DNA of 64,000 nt from JAVBOW01 sp031549495 (GTDB taxonomy: Bacteria > Bacteroidota > Bacteroidia > Bacteroidales > Rikenellaceae): contig JAVBPS010000041.1 in NCBI GenBank assembly GCA_031549495.1, positions 62,001 to 126,000 on the forward strand, given 5' to 3'. Positions 53,566 to 62,200 of the stretch are shown piece after piece (position 1 is the first letter of the stretch; the number at the start of each line of letters is the position of its first letter). A model generated the notes under the pieces. The model saw nothing but the letters and a program-made list of their open reading frames with translations, was not told the DNA's origin and did not search any database. The position numbers and the translations under genes are program-made.

Positions 53566-53928
53566 ATGGCAACGTTCAGACGCTTGAATTATGTGAACCT
53601 TTTGGTCTGGTGCGTGTTTCCGCTGCTGGCCCTGGGCGGTGCGTTCGCCTTCGTAAGGTACTGCGTCTGGGGGGCGATCGTCCGGGGAGCGACCGGAGCG
53701 GGGAGCGTCCCCGCACAGGCATCTGAATCTATATACCCGAAAATCATGAACATACACCCCGCCCTTGCGACCCTTGCGATCCTGCTCATCTTATCCGCCG
53801 TAGCCTGGATCTTCATCGGCTACGGCATCGCAAAAGCTCCCCTGGACACCGAACTCTGGGGCCGGCCTGCCGACCGGCAGGAGGGCCAAGCCGAAACCAG
53901 CCCCGAAACCCGGGAACCATCCGAATGA
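53566..53928 (+). CDS. Small membrane protein of unknown function
   Basis: 120 residues with two predicted membrane helices (about 9-32, YVNLLVWCVFPLLALGGAFAFV, and about 64-84, LATLAILLILSAVAWIFIGYG) and a polar Glu/Pro-rich tail. I do not recognise the family. It lies 82 nt after the tip gene and right before a terminator, so it probably closes the fimbrial operon. The start is uncertain; an in-frame ATG at residue 60 would leave one helix. Confidence 0.55.
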   Translation: MATFRRLNYVNLLVWCVFPLLALGGAFAFVRYCVWGAIVRGATGAGSVPAQASESIYPKIMNIHPALATLAILLILSAVAWIFIGYGIAKAPLDTELWGRPADRQEGQAETSPETREPSE

Positions 53929-53940
53929 ACTTCTTCGTCC

Positions 53941-53981
53941 AAAAAAGGGCGGCTCACCTACTGGGTAAGCCGCCCTTTTTT
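53941..53981. terminator. Bidirectional-looking intrinsic terminator after the fimbrial operon
   Basis: Stem 53941-53958 with 53964-53981 (GGGCGGCT / AGCCGCCC core, one C-A mismatch), A-run on the left and T-run on the right. It can act on either strand; only + strand genes lie on both sides. Confidence 0.85.
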
Positions 53982-54046
53982 GACATACCCCAGGATCAAT
54001 GGATGTGCGGTACCGGCACGAAGAAGGGCCGGACAATAAAATTTTG

Positions 54047-54054
54047 TATATTTG
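54047..54054 (+). promoter_or_regulatory. -7 promoter element of the sulfatase gene
   Basis: TATATTTG, exact TAnnTTTG match, 78 nt before the sulfatase start and after a terminator, so the gene is a separate transcript. Confidence 0.55.
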
Positions 54055-54131
54055 CCATACCCTTCGCCGCTCTGGATTTCAGGGAGCGGTTCTTTTCGAA
54101 AAGCAAAAAGCCAACTAATAACAAACCCAAT

Positions 54132-55703
54132 ATGACCCGAAGCATCTTTCTTTCCGCAGCGTCGGCCGTAGCCGCGGCCGCTCCCGCACTGGCGGCCTCC
54201 AAGGCCCCGTCCAAGGATCCGCAGCGTCCCAACATCGTCTACATCATGTCGGACGACCACTCGTTCCAGACCATCGGCGCCTACGGCCACGGCCTGAATT
54301 CGACCCCCAACATCGACCGCATCGCCGCCGAGGGGATCACCTGCACGAACAATTTCGTGAGCAACTCGATCAGCGGCCCCTGCCGCGCGGTGATCCTGAC
54401 CGGTAAATTCAGCCACAAGAACGGTTTTTACGACAACAGCGCCAAAAGCGTCTTCGACGGGGAGCAGCAGACCTTCCCGAAGCTGCTCCAGCAGGCCGGT
54501 TACCAGACCGCCATCGTCGGTAAATGGCACCTGGTCAGCACCCCGACCGGTTTCGACTATTACAGCGTCCACCAAGGCCAGGGCACCTACTACAACCCCG
54601 TGTTCATCCGTCCCGACGGCCGCAAGGAGTATCCCGGCTACGCGACCGACCTGACCGCCGACCACTCGCTCCAGTGGCTCGAAGGGCGCGATAAGAGCAA
54701 GCCCTTCTGCCTGATGATGCACTTCAAGGCCCCGCACCGCAACTGGATGCCCGCCCCGGAAAAAATGGCCATGTACGAGGACACCACCTTCCCGCTCCCC
54801 GAGACCTTCTGGGACGACTACGCCGGGCGCCAGGCCGCAGCCGAGCAGAAAATGAGCATCGATAAGGATATGAACATCGGCGTGGATCTCAAAATGGTGG
54901 GACACAAGGATCCCGAAGGCTCGGGGAAGATCGAGAACGAGCTGGGCCGCATGTCGCCCGCCGAAAGGGCCGCCTTCGACAAGGTTTACAAGCCGCTGTA
55001 CGAGGATTTCAAGGCGCAGAGCCTCTCGGGCCGCGAGCTGGCCGAGTGGAAATACCAGCGCTACATGCGCGACTACCTGAAGGTGGTGTCGAGCGTCGAC
55101 GACAACGTCGGCCGCCTGGTCGACTACCTGAAAGCCAACGACCTGTGGGAGAACACGATCGTGATCTATACCTCCGACCAGGGATTTTACATGGGCGAGC
55201 ACGGCTGGTTCGACAAGCGGTTCATGTACGAGGAATCGTTTCGCACGCCGCTCATTATTTCCTGGCCCGCGGGCATGAAACAGGGCGGGAAGAAGTGCGG
55301 CGCCATGTTGCAGAACATCGACCTGGCCCCCACATTCATCGACCTGGCCGGGATGCCCGTTCCCCAGGACATCCAGGGCGAGTCGTTCAAAAATGTGCTG
55401 ACCGGCAAGCAGAAGCAGATCCGCGAGGATGTCTACTACCACTATTACGAGTACCCGGTGCCCCACGCCGTGAAGCGCCACTACGGCGTGCGCAACGACC
55501 GTTACAAGCTGATCCACTTCTACTACGACATCGACAAGTGGGAGCTTTACGATTTGAAAAAGGATCCGCGGGAGATGCATAACGTGATCGACGATCCCGC
55601 TTATACCAAGGTAAAGGCCGATATGACCGCAAGACTCAAAAAATTGCAGGTCAAGTACGACGACCTGAATCCCACGGGGAACTACGACGGTTGGGCGAAA
55701 TAA
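54132..55703 (+). CDS. Type I sulfatase, Ser-type (GlcNAc-6-sulfatase-like)
   Basis: 523 residues from ATG 54132; the upstream open frame runs through the terminator and promoter and is not used. Signal peptide to about LAASK. Sulfatase fold: RPNIVYIMSDDHSFQ (metal ligands Asp), the modification site Ser81-Gly-Pro-Cys-Arg85 followed by LTGKFSHKNGF, then VGKWHL and TSDQGFYMGEHGWFDK. Serine instead of cysteine at the first position means formylglycine must be made by an anaerobic radical SAM maturase (anSME). The SGPCRA form and overall length resemble sulfatases acting on 6-sulfated N-acetylglucosamine, as in mucin or heparan. No maturase is in the window. Confidence 0.9.
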   Translation: MTRSIFLSAASAVAAAAPALAASKAPSKDPQRPNIVYIMSDDHSFQTIGAYGHGLNSTPNIDRIAAEGITCTNNFVSNSISGPCRAVILTGKFSHKNGFYDNSAKSVFDGEQQTFPKLLQQAGYQTAIVGKWHLVSTPTGFDYYSVHQGQGTYYNPVFIRPDGRKEYPGYATDLTADHSLQWLEGRDKSKPFCLMMHFKAPHRNWMPAPEKMAMYEDTTFPLPETFWDDYAGRQAAAEQKMSIDKDMNIGVDLKMVGHKDPEGSGKIENELGRMSPAERAAFDKVYKPLYEDFKAQSLSGRELAEWKYQRYMRDYLKVVSSVDDNVGRLVDYLKANDLWENTIVIYTSDQGFYMGEHGWFDKRFMYEESFRTPLIISWPAGMKQGGKKCGAMLQNIDLAPTFIDLAGMPVPQDIQGESFKNVLTGKQKQIREDVYYHYYEYPVPHAVKRHYGVRNDRYKLIHFYYDIDKWELYDLKKDPREMHNVIDDPAYTKVKADMTARLKKLQVKYDDLNPTGNYDGWAK

Positions 55704-55747
55704 CGGCCCGTTCCCGGCAGGAACGAGCGGAAAACAGGTTATAAAGA

Positions 55748-55784
55748 ACGGGGCGCGATGGATTCTCCATCGCGCCCCGTTTTT
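55748..55784 (+). terminator. Intrinsic terminator of the sulfatase gene
   Basis: Perfect 15-bp stem (55748-55762, ACGGGGCGCGATGGA, with 55766-55780), 3-nt loop, then TTTT. It lies between convergent genes. Confidence 0.9.
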
Positions 55785-55812
55785 ACAAGCGGATCCGTTC
55801 CGCGGGTTCACC

Positions 55813-57528
55813 TTACCATTTCCCCTGCAAGAGTTCGTAAGTCGGCACCTGGCCTGTAAACCGTGCTTTAACCTCGGCCGGCACTTCTGTCGAGACGAAT
55901 TTTTTCAGGGACGACCCGTCGGAGAGCACGAACGGCTCACCCTCGATGAACATCGGGGCGCCGGAAACGATGGCCGTAGTACCGAGTTTGGAGAGTTTTA
56001 CTTTGGCTCCTTCGTATATTTCCGTGAAAGCACCGACCATTGCGCCTGTTGCGGCATCCCGGGCGACAACCCCCACGTATACCGGCAAACCGTTGTAGGT
56101 ACCCGTGAAGTCGAGGGTCTTCGTGGCGACATCCAGGGTGACCCGGTATTTGGGAATGAAGGTCATCATCTCCGTCGTGGGATTGTAGGTCATCGCCTGG
56201 AAATAACCGTTCACCGTCCGGTCGGCGCTGCGGGCTACTACCGAACGGGTATCGAGCAGCAGGTTGCCGTTCACCAGCTCGATAATGGGGAGGATCAGGG
56301 AAAAACCACCGTCCACCGTCACCCCGCCCCAATTGGTCATCGCCCAGCTGAAGTCGGTACCGCTGCTGTTGGCGCTCTTTTGGAACTGTCCCATAAAGGC
56401 TTTGGGGCCGGGAGTGGTCAGGTACCTGGGCGTAGCGGTCGCCTGGTAGGTCGTCGAGACCAGGTCGTCCCACGTCCGGATCCCCGTCTGGTAGTCGCGC
56501 ACAAGGCTCAGCGCGCCGGTATAATTATACACCAACTTCACAGCGGCATCGCCGCTCTTTACGTCGTATCCGGTCAGGTCGGTGGAGATCGTATAGGTCG
56601 TACCGCTGACAGCCACATTGAGTGTTCCCCCCGTTACGGCTATATATTGCTGGGTAGTTTGATTGTAAACGAACGACCCGCTCAGGGTGGTGCCGCTCAG
56701 GGCGCCCGCAACAAAATGGCCGGTTCCCGACGCACCCACGGTATAGGCGCCCGGAGCGATAGCGAACGCATTGGTCCCGGTGGGCAGGGCGCTGAAACCC
56801 TGAAGGCGCAGGCCGACCTTGGTGTCGGAAGCGTTGTACAGGTCGAAGAGGAAAGTGCCCGGATCGGTCTCATAATAAATACCCGATGCCGCGTTGTACG
56901 TGACCGGTTGGCGGCACTTTTGGATGACGGACAGCGTGACCGCAGGGGCATTCCCGGCCGTGATGGTGATCGGGGTGGTAATGTCTGCGACGGTATTATT
57001 GACCGTAGAATTGTGGATCGCAAGGATGCTCCCTTCTTTGTATAGCGATAGCCCCGGAGTTAGCCCGGTAACTTTCCATGAAGCGGCGTCCGTGGTGACC
57101 GTGACGTTTTTCACACTGATCTCCCCGTAGGCATAGGTAACCGGATTAGCACTGACCGACAGGGTGTTGATCCCCCGGGCCGTTTGGGAAACCGTGATCT
57201 CCACCGGCCTGGCCTTGCCTGCGGTGATGACGATGGTGGCCGTGCGGGGATCCGTGATGTTTTCATGATCCTGAAGTTTGACCGTGATCCGTTTATCTGT
57301 GGTAGAGAGTCCCACCCATTGCTGGTCGGCGGAGTTTTTAAGAGAGGCTGTCCAATTGGGAGCATCGGTGGTGATTTCCACCATTTGTGCGGCGGGACTC
57401 ACCGCACCGAACGAGAGAGAGGTTTGCGATACGGACAACGTACCGGATTCTGTTTCCTCCTTTTCACAGGAGGTCAATGCCAGCGCGAAGAGCACGCCGC
57501 ATATCAAAGTACGGTAAAAATTTTTCAC
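55813..57528 (-). CDS. BACON-domain lipoprotein
   Basis: 571 residues if translated from GTG 57528, which begins a standard lipoprotein signal (KNFYRTLICGVLFALALTSC). An ATG at 57579 would add 17 residues; a near-consensus -7 element (TACCTTTA on the - strand) overlaps that region, so the GTG is preferred. Two BACON domains are seen at about 30-115 and 118-205 (LSFGAVSPAAQMVEITTDAPNWTAS; ITITAGNAPAVTLSVIQKC). The remaining 360 residues are beta-rich and contain repeated short segments (TLSGSFVYNQTTQQYIAV; TVNGYFQAMTYNPTTEMMTF). BACON domains bind carbohydrate or mucin in some proteins. No enzyme or SusCD gene is adjacent. Confidence 0.8.
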   Translation of the reverse strand: MKNFYRTLICGVLFALALTSCEKEETESGTLSVSQTSLSFGAVSPAAQMVEITTDAPNWTASLKNSADQQWVGLSTTDKRITVKLQDHENITDPRTATIVITAGKARPVEITVSQTARGINTLSVSANPVTYAYGEISVKNVTVTTDAASWKVTGLTPGLSLYKEGSILAIHNSTVNNTVADITTPITITAGNAPAVTLSVIQKCRQPVTYNAASGIYYETDPGTFLFDLYNASDTKVGLRLQGFSALPTGTNAFAIAPGAYTVGASGTGHFVAGALSGTTLSGSFVYNQTTQQYIAVTGGTLNVAVSGTTYTISTDLTGYDVKSGDAAVKLVYNYTGALSLVRDYQTGIRTWDDLVSTTYQATATPRYLTTPGPKAFMGQFQKSANSSGTDFSWAMTNWGGVTVDGGFSLILPIIELVNGNLLLDTRSVVARSADRTVNGYFQAMTYNPTTEMMTFIPKYRVTLDVATKTLDFTGTYNGLPVYVGVVARDAATGAMVGAFTEIYEGAKVKLSKLGTTAIVSGAPMFIEGEPFVLSDGSSLKKFVSTEVPAEVKARFTGQVPTYELLQGKW

Positions 57529-57712
57529 GGGAGAAATTTTGAGGGTTAATAGTGATAAAGGTAATTCATTATTATACATGAATTAACAATTTGTCTAAAT
57601 AACCACACATTGACTACAAAGTGTGCGCTATTTAATATTTTTTATGATAATTTAACTAAGTTTCCTTTTGAAAGAGGATTTTTCGTAAGTTCTTTATTTA
57701 TACCTGTAATGA

Positions 57713-57746
57713 AACAAGGGCGGGATCATCGGATCCTGCCCTTGTT
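57713..57746 (-). terminator. Probable terminator of the glycogen synthase/phosphorylase gene
   Basis: 14-nt arms (57713-57726, 57733-57746; core AACAAGGGC) with one imperfect pair and a 6-nt loop, 30 nt past the - strand stop codon. The T-run on the - strand is only TTT, so the call is moderate. Confidence 0.5.
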
Positions 57747-57775
57747 CGATTGCGCATTGCTTTATCTCGCCACGC

Positions 57776-60700
57776 TTACGCCCACTTCACCAGGGCGAAG
57801 TCCATGCGGTGCGGCAGTTTCTCGTTGTGCGCGTAGATGCGTATCGCCAGGTCGTAGGAACCCGTGCGGCGCAGGTCGGAGTCGAGCGTGAAGGTCACCA
57901 GCGAGCCTTCGGTGTGTGCCATTTTCAGCTCGTACTTGTCGATGATCTTGATCTGCCCGCGGTCGATCTGATTGGCGATCAGCATCTCCACGCCGATGTC
58001 GCCCGGTTTCAATCCGTCCACGTCGACCGTCACCTCGACCTTATAGTTCTGCCCGATCAGCAGCGCCTCCTTGGTCATGTCCAGGCGTTTGACGCTCACC
58101 ACCTGCACGTTGTCCCAGGCGGCGCTCACGCGGCGTTTCCAGGCGGCGATCTCGCGGGCCTGGGTGAAGTCCCCGGCCACCATGTGGCGGTTGCGCGTGT
58201 GGAGCGGGTTGTAGAAACGATCCTGGTAGTCGGTCAGCATGCGGTTGGTGGTGAAGTTGGCCGCCACGTTGGCGATGCAGCTCTTCATCGTGAGCACCCA
58301 GTCGGTCGGGATGCCGGCCGCGTCGCGCTTGTAGTATTTCGGGACGATCTGCTCTTCGATCGTGTCGTAGATCAATTCGGCGTCCAGTTCGTTCTGGAAA
58401 TCGGGGTCTTCGAAGGTCGATTCCATCGGCAGGGCCCAGCCGGCGCCCTCCTTGTACCCCTCGACCCACCAGCCGTCCAGCACGCTGAAGTGCATCACGC
58501 CGTTCATCACCGCTTTCTCACCGCTCGTGCCGGAGGCTTCCAGCGGGCGCGTGGGGGTGTTCAGCCAGATGTCGACGCCCTGTACCATCTTACGGGCCAG
58601 CGAGATGTCGTAGTTTTGCAGGAAGATGATCTTGCCTACGAACTGCGGCATGGCGGACACTTCGACGATCTTTTTAATGAGATCCTGCCCCGGTTTGTCG
58701 TTGGGGTGGGCCTTGCCGGCGAAGACGAATTGCACGGGGCGCTCGGGGTTGTTCACGATCGCGGCCAGGCGGTCGAGGTTCGTGAAGAGCAGGTGGGCGC
58801 GCTTGTAGGTGGCGAAGCGGCGGGCGAAGCCGATCGTCAGCACGTCGGCCTTGTACGACTCGCGGATCTTGACCATCTGGCGCGGCGAGTCGAAACGCGA
58901 CTGCGTCGGGTCACTCACGCGCTTGCGCACGAAGCGGGCCAGTTTCTCCTTGAGCACCATGCGCTCGGCCCACAACTCCTTATCTTCGATGTTGTAGACT
59001 TTCTGCCAGGCGGGGATGTCGTAAGTATGATCCGAAAAACCTTCGGGGAAATATTTCGCGTAGAGGTGGCGCAGATTGGGGGCGGTCCAGGTGGGGAAAT
59101 GGACGCCGTTGGTGACGTAGCCGATGTGCAGCTCGTCCTTGAAGTAGCCGGGCCACATCGGGCCCAGGATGTCCTTGCTCACCTCGCCGTGCAACCAGCT
59201 CACGCCGTTGACCTCCTGCGAGAGGTTGCAGGCCAGGAACGACATCGAGAAACGCTCGTTCGGGTCGTTCGGGTTCACTTTACCCAGGTTGATGAACTGC
59301 TCCCAGGTCACGCCCAGGCGGTCCGGGTAGTGCGACATGTACTGGCGGATCATCGCCTCGGGGAAGGCGTCGTGGCCCGCGGGCACGGGCGTGTGGGTCG
59401 TGAAGAGCGAAGAGGAACGCACCACCTCCAGCGCCTCGCTGAACGAGAGCTTATGGCGGTTGATATAATAATGGATGCGCTCGATGCCCATGAAGGCGGC
59501 GTGGCCTTCGTTGCAATGGTAGATATCCTGCTTGACGCCCAGCTCATTGAGGGCCCTCACGCCGCCGATGCCGAGCAGGATCTCCTGCTTGAGGCGGTTG
59601 CCCCAGTCGCCCCCGTAGAGGTGGTGGGTGATCGAGCGGTCCTCGTCGAGGTTCAACTCGTGGTCGGTGTCGAGCAGGTAGAGGTCCGTGCGGCCGACCT
59701 CGCATTTCCAGATGCGGGCGGTCACCGCGCGGCCCGGGAAGGCGATCTGGATGCTGCACCAGTTGCCGTCCGCGTCACGCACGGGGGAGATGGGGAGTTT
59801 ATAGAAATTCTGCGGCTCGTAACCGGCCTCCTGCGCCCCCTGGGCGGAGAGTTTCTGGGTAAAATAGCCGTAGCGGTACAACAGGCCCACGGCCACCATC
59901 GGCACGTTCTTGTCGCTGGCCTCCTTGAGGTAGTCGCCCGCCAGGATGCCCAGGCCGCCCGAGTAGATCTTCAGCGTGTTGTGCAGGCCGTATTCCATGC
60001 TGAAATAGGCGATCTTCGGCGCTTTGGCCGTGCGTTTCTCGTTCATGTACGAGGTGAAGGTGGCGAAGACGGCGTCCATTTTCGCCAGGAACGCCTCGTC
60101 CTTTTCCAGCTCCTTGAAGCGCGCGTAGTCGAGCTTATCGAGGAATTCGATCGGGTTATGCTCGCACTGGTGCCACAACTCCAGGTCGATGTCCTCGTAG
60201 AGCTCATGCGCGCCGGAAGTCCATGACCACCAGAGGTTTTTGGAGAGCGTTTCGAGCGGATGCAGCCTCTCGGGCAGCGAGCGCTCGACCATCAGGCGCG
60301 TCCAGTTGGGCGATTCGCTCACCAACTGCTGGCGCACGAAGTTGATCTGCTCGTTGAAGGCCCCGCCGCCCTCGTAGGCGACGCGCTTCGTGCGGGCAGC
60401 CATGTTGACCAGCGCCGTTTCGTAGAGTTCGCCGTAGAAGGAGACCAGGTTTTCCCACAGGGCCGTCTTGGAGATCTGCACGGCCGAATGGGCGCACAGT
60501 TCGTACTCCTTTTTCTTCATGTTGGCGTAGCGGATCACCGCCTCGGCGATCTGCGCGGTGACCTCTTTATCGTTCGTGTCGTTGCGCGCGATCACCTCCA
60601 CGCCGGGGTGCTTGGCGTTCTGCTCGTCCACCCAGAGGCCGAATCCGGCCAGCGAGGTGGTGACGGTCGGCACGGAGAAGGCGACGCTTTCCAGCGGGGT

Positions 60701-62035
60701 GTAACCCCACGGCTCGTAGTACGAGGCGAACACCGTAATATCCATACCCACAAGCAGTTCATAGTACTGCTTATTGAAAATGCCGTCCGCGCCCTGCAGG
60801 TACGAGGGCACGAAGATCACCTTCACCGGGCAATCTTTTTCAAGCAGCGCACTGCCTTTCATGGCGTTCACGATGGGGTCCCATTCGAAGGCGGAAAGAT
60901 GGTGGGTCGTATGGCGGTAAAGCGCCCCGTCGATGGGCTGCGAGGGATCGGCCAGGTGCGCCTGCAAGTCCTTGCGGGGGCCGTCGTTCCCGGCGGGTAC
61001 GGTGATGTAGGCGAGCACTTCGCGGCCCAGTTTATCGTTGGCGGCCACCTGTTTGAGCGACTCGATGAATACGTCGAGGCCCTTGTTCTTGAACTCGTAA
61101 CGGCCGCTCGTGCCGACGATCAGGGGTTCTTTTTCAAACTTCACACCCAGGCATGCCTCAGCCACGCGGATCATCTGCTCGCGGGCCTCCTTGCGTTTTT
61201 TATCGTACTCCGCGCCCTGCCAGACGAAGTCGTTCTCGAAGCCGTTCGGGGTGACGATGTCCACGTCGCGGCCCAGCAGGTACTGGCACTCGCGGGCGGT
61301 GATATCGCTCACGGTGGCGAAACCGTCATGGTTGTTGGCGGCGGCCTTTTCCAGGGAATGCTTGGCCACCACGCCGAACTGGCGGGCGTAGTCGTCGGCG
61401 TTGAACTTCGTTAGGTTGCCGTACAGGGGCAGGCCGTTGCCGGCCAGCGAACGGCCCATCACCGTGGCGTGGGTCGTGAAGGCGGTCGCCACGTAGGGTG
61501 AGCGTTCGCGCAGGTAGAGGCCGCCGCTGCTGGTCATCCATTCATGGAAATGGGCGGCGGGACGGTCGGTCGAGGCGCAGAAATTTTCGACATAACTCTC
61601 GATCACCTGCCCGGCGGCATAACCGAAGAGCACCGGCTCGATGTAATCCCATTGGCCGCTGATCGAATCGACGCGGTAGGTCTCCCAGAGGAATTTGAGC
61701 ACCTCGTCCTTGTGCGGTACCAGCGAGCTGAAGTCGATCAGCACGGCGACCGGGTTGCCCTTGATGTTCCAGCGGCACAATTTGACGAGTATGCCATGGG
61801 TATAGAGGTGTTGTTTCCAGGCTTTTAACAAGTTCTGGTCTTCGGAGAATTCGGGGTTGTCGCCCTCGCGGTGGACGTCGGGGCCGATGACGACGTAGTC
61901 CTCGCCCAGCAGGCCGGTCATGGTGAGCGCCTTGGTCGCTACTACGGTATGGATGCCGCCTACTTTGTTGCAAACTTCCCAGCTGACTTCGAAAAGATGG
62001 GTGCAACCCAATTTAAAACCTTGATTATCAGACAT
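57776..62035 (-). CDS. Fused GT3 glycogen synthase and GT35 alpha-glucan phosphorylase
   Basis: 1419 residues. Residues about 1-560 form a GT3 (eukaryotic-type) glycogen synthase: FEVSWEVCNKVGGIHTVVATK at the N-terminus, HFHEW, and the E-x7-E motif YYEPWGYTPLE with Glu441 and Glu449. From about 580 a DUF3417-type alpha-glucan phosphorylase begins (SLPERLHPLETLSKNLWWSW): YFSMEYGLHNTLKIYSGGLG, HCNEGHAAF, HTPVPAGHD, and the pyridoxal-phosphate lysine Lys1174 in GTSGEKAVMNG. The protein can both build and degrade alpha-1,4-glucan, so flux must be controlled between the two halves. No signal peptide; cytoplasmic. Some Bacteroidales keep these as two genes. Confidence 0.93.
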   Translation of the reverse strand: MSDNQGFKLGCTHLFEVSWEVCNKVGGIHTVVATKALTMTGLLGEDYVVIGPDVHREGDNPEFSEDQNLLKAWKQHLYTHGILVKLCRWNIKGNPVAVLIDFSSLVPHKDEVLKFLWETYRVDSISGQWDYIEPVLFGYAAGQVIESYVENFCASTDRPAAHFHEWMTSSGGLYLRERSPYVATAFTTHATVMGRSLAGNGLPLYGNLTKFNADDYARQFGVVAKHSLEKAAANNHDGFATVSDITARECQYLLGRDVDIVTPNGFENDFVWQGAEYDKKRKEAREQMIRVAEACLGVKFEKEPLIVGTSGRYEFKNKGLDVFIESLKQVAANDKLGREVLAYITVPAGNDGPRKDLQAHLADPSQPIDGALYRHTTHHLSAFEWDPIVNAMKGSALLEKDCPVKVIFVPSYLQGADGIFNKQYYELLVGMDITVFASYYEPWGYTPLESVAFSVPTVTTSLAGFGLWVDEQNAKHPGVEVIARNDTNDKEVTAQIAEAVIRYANMKKKEYELCAHSAVQISKTALWENLVSFYGELYETALVNMAARTKRVAYEGGGAFNEQINFVRQQLVSESPNWTRLMVERSLPERLHPLETLSKNLWWSWTSGAHELYEDIDLELWHQCEHNPIEFLDKLDYARFKELEKDEAFLAKMDAVFATFTSYMNEKRTAKAPKIAYFSMEYGLHNTLKIYSGGLGILAGDYLKEASDKNVPMVAVGLLYRYGYFTQKLSAQGAQEAGYEPQNFYKLPISPVRDADGNWCSIQIAFPGRAVTARIWKCEVGRTDLYLLDTDHELNLDEDRSITHHLYGGDWGNRLKQEILLGIGGVRALNELGVKQDIYHCNEGHAAFMGIERIHYYINRHKLSFSEALEVVRSSSLFTTHTPVPAGHDAFPEAMIRQYMSHYPDRLGVTWEQFINLGKVNPNDPNERFSMSFLACNLSQEVNGVSWLHGEVSKDILGPMWPGYFKDELHIGYVTNGVHFPTWTAPNLRHLYAKYFPEGFSDHTYDIPAWQKVYNIEDKELWAERMVLKEKLARFVRKRVSDPTQSRFDSPRQMVKIRESYKADVLTIGFARRFATYKRAHLLFTNLDRLAAIVNNPERPVQFVFAGKAHPNDKPGQDLIKKIVEVSAMPQFVGKIIFLQNYDISLARKMVQGVDIWLNTPTRPLEASGTSGEKAVMNGVMHFSVLDGWWVEGYKEGAGWALPMESTFEDPDFQNELDAELIYDTIEEQIVPKYYKRDAAGIPTDWVLTMKSCIANVAANFTTNRMLTDYQDRFYNPLHTRNRHMVAGDFTQAREIAAWKRRVSAAWDNVQVVSVKRLDMTKEALLIGQNYKVEVTVDVDGLKPGDIGVEMLIANQIDRGQIKIIDKYELKMAHTEGSLVTFTLDSDLRRTGSYDLAIRIYAHNEKLPHRMDFALVKWA

Positions 62036-62074
62036 TTTTATATCGTATAATGAATATGCGTTTATTGCAAGCTA

Positions 62075-62082
62075 CAAAAATA
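62075..62082 (-). promoter_or_regulatory. -7 promoter element of the synthase/phosphorylase gene
   Basis: On the - strand TATTTTTG matches TAnnTTTG exactly, 40 nt before the start codon. The surrounding 62036-62110 is A/T-rich. Confidence 0.55.
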
Positions 62083-62200
62083 GGCATTTTTCTCCGAATT
62101 GTTAAAAATCAGGAGAATTTAACGTTGCGGACTCTTCTGCGAAAACCGGGCCAATCGTTATGCAAGCGACTTGCGCTCGACATGACGCACAGGGAGCGCG

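Noticed and set aside
53925..54131. Longer N-terminus for the sulfatase
   Set aside because: The in-frame extension passes through a terminator and an exact promoter element. The ATG at 54132 gives a proper signal peptide.
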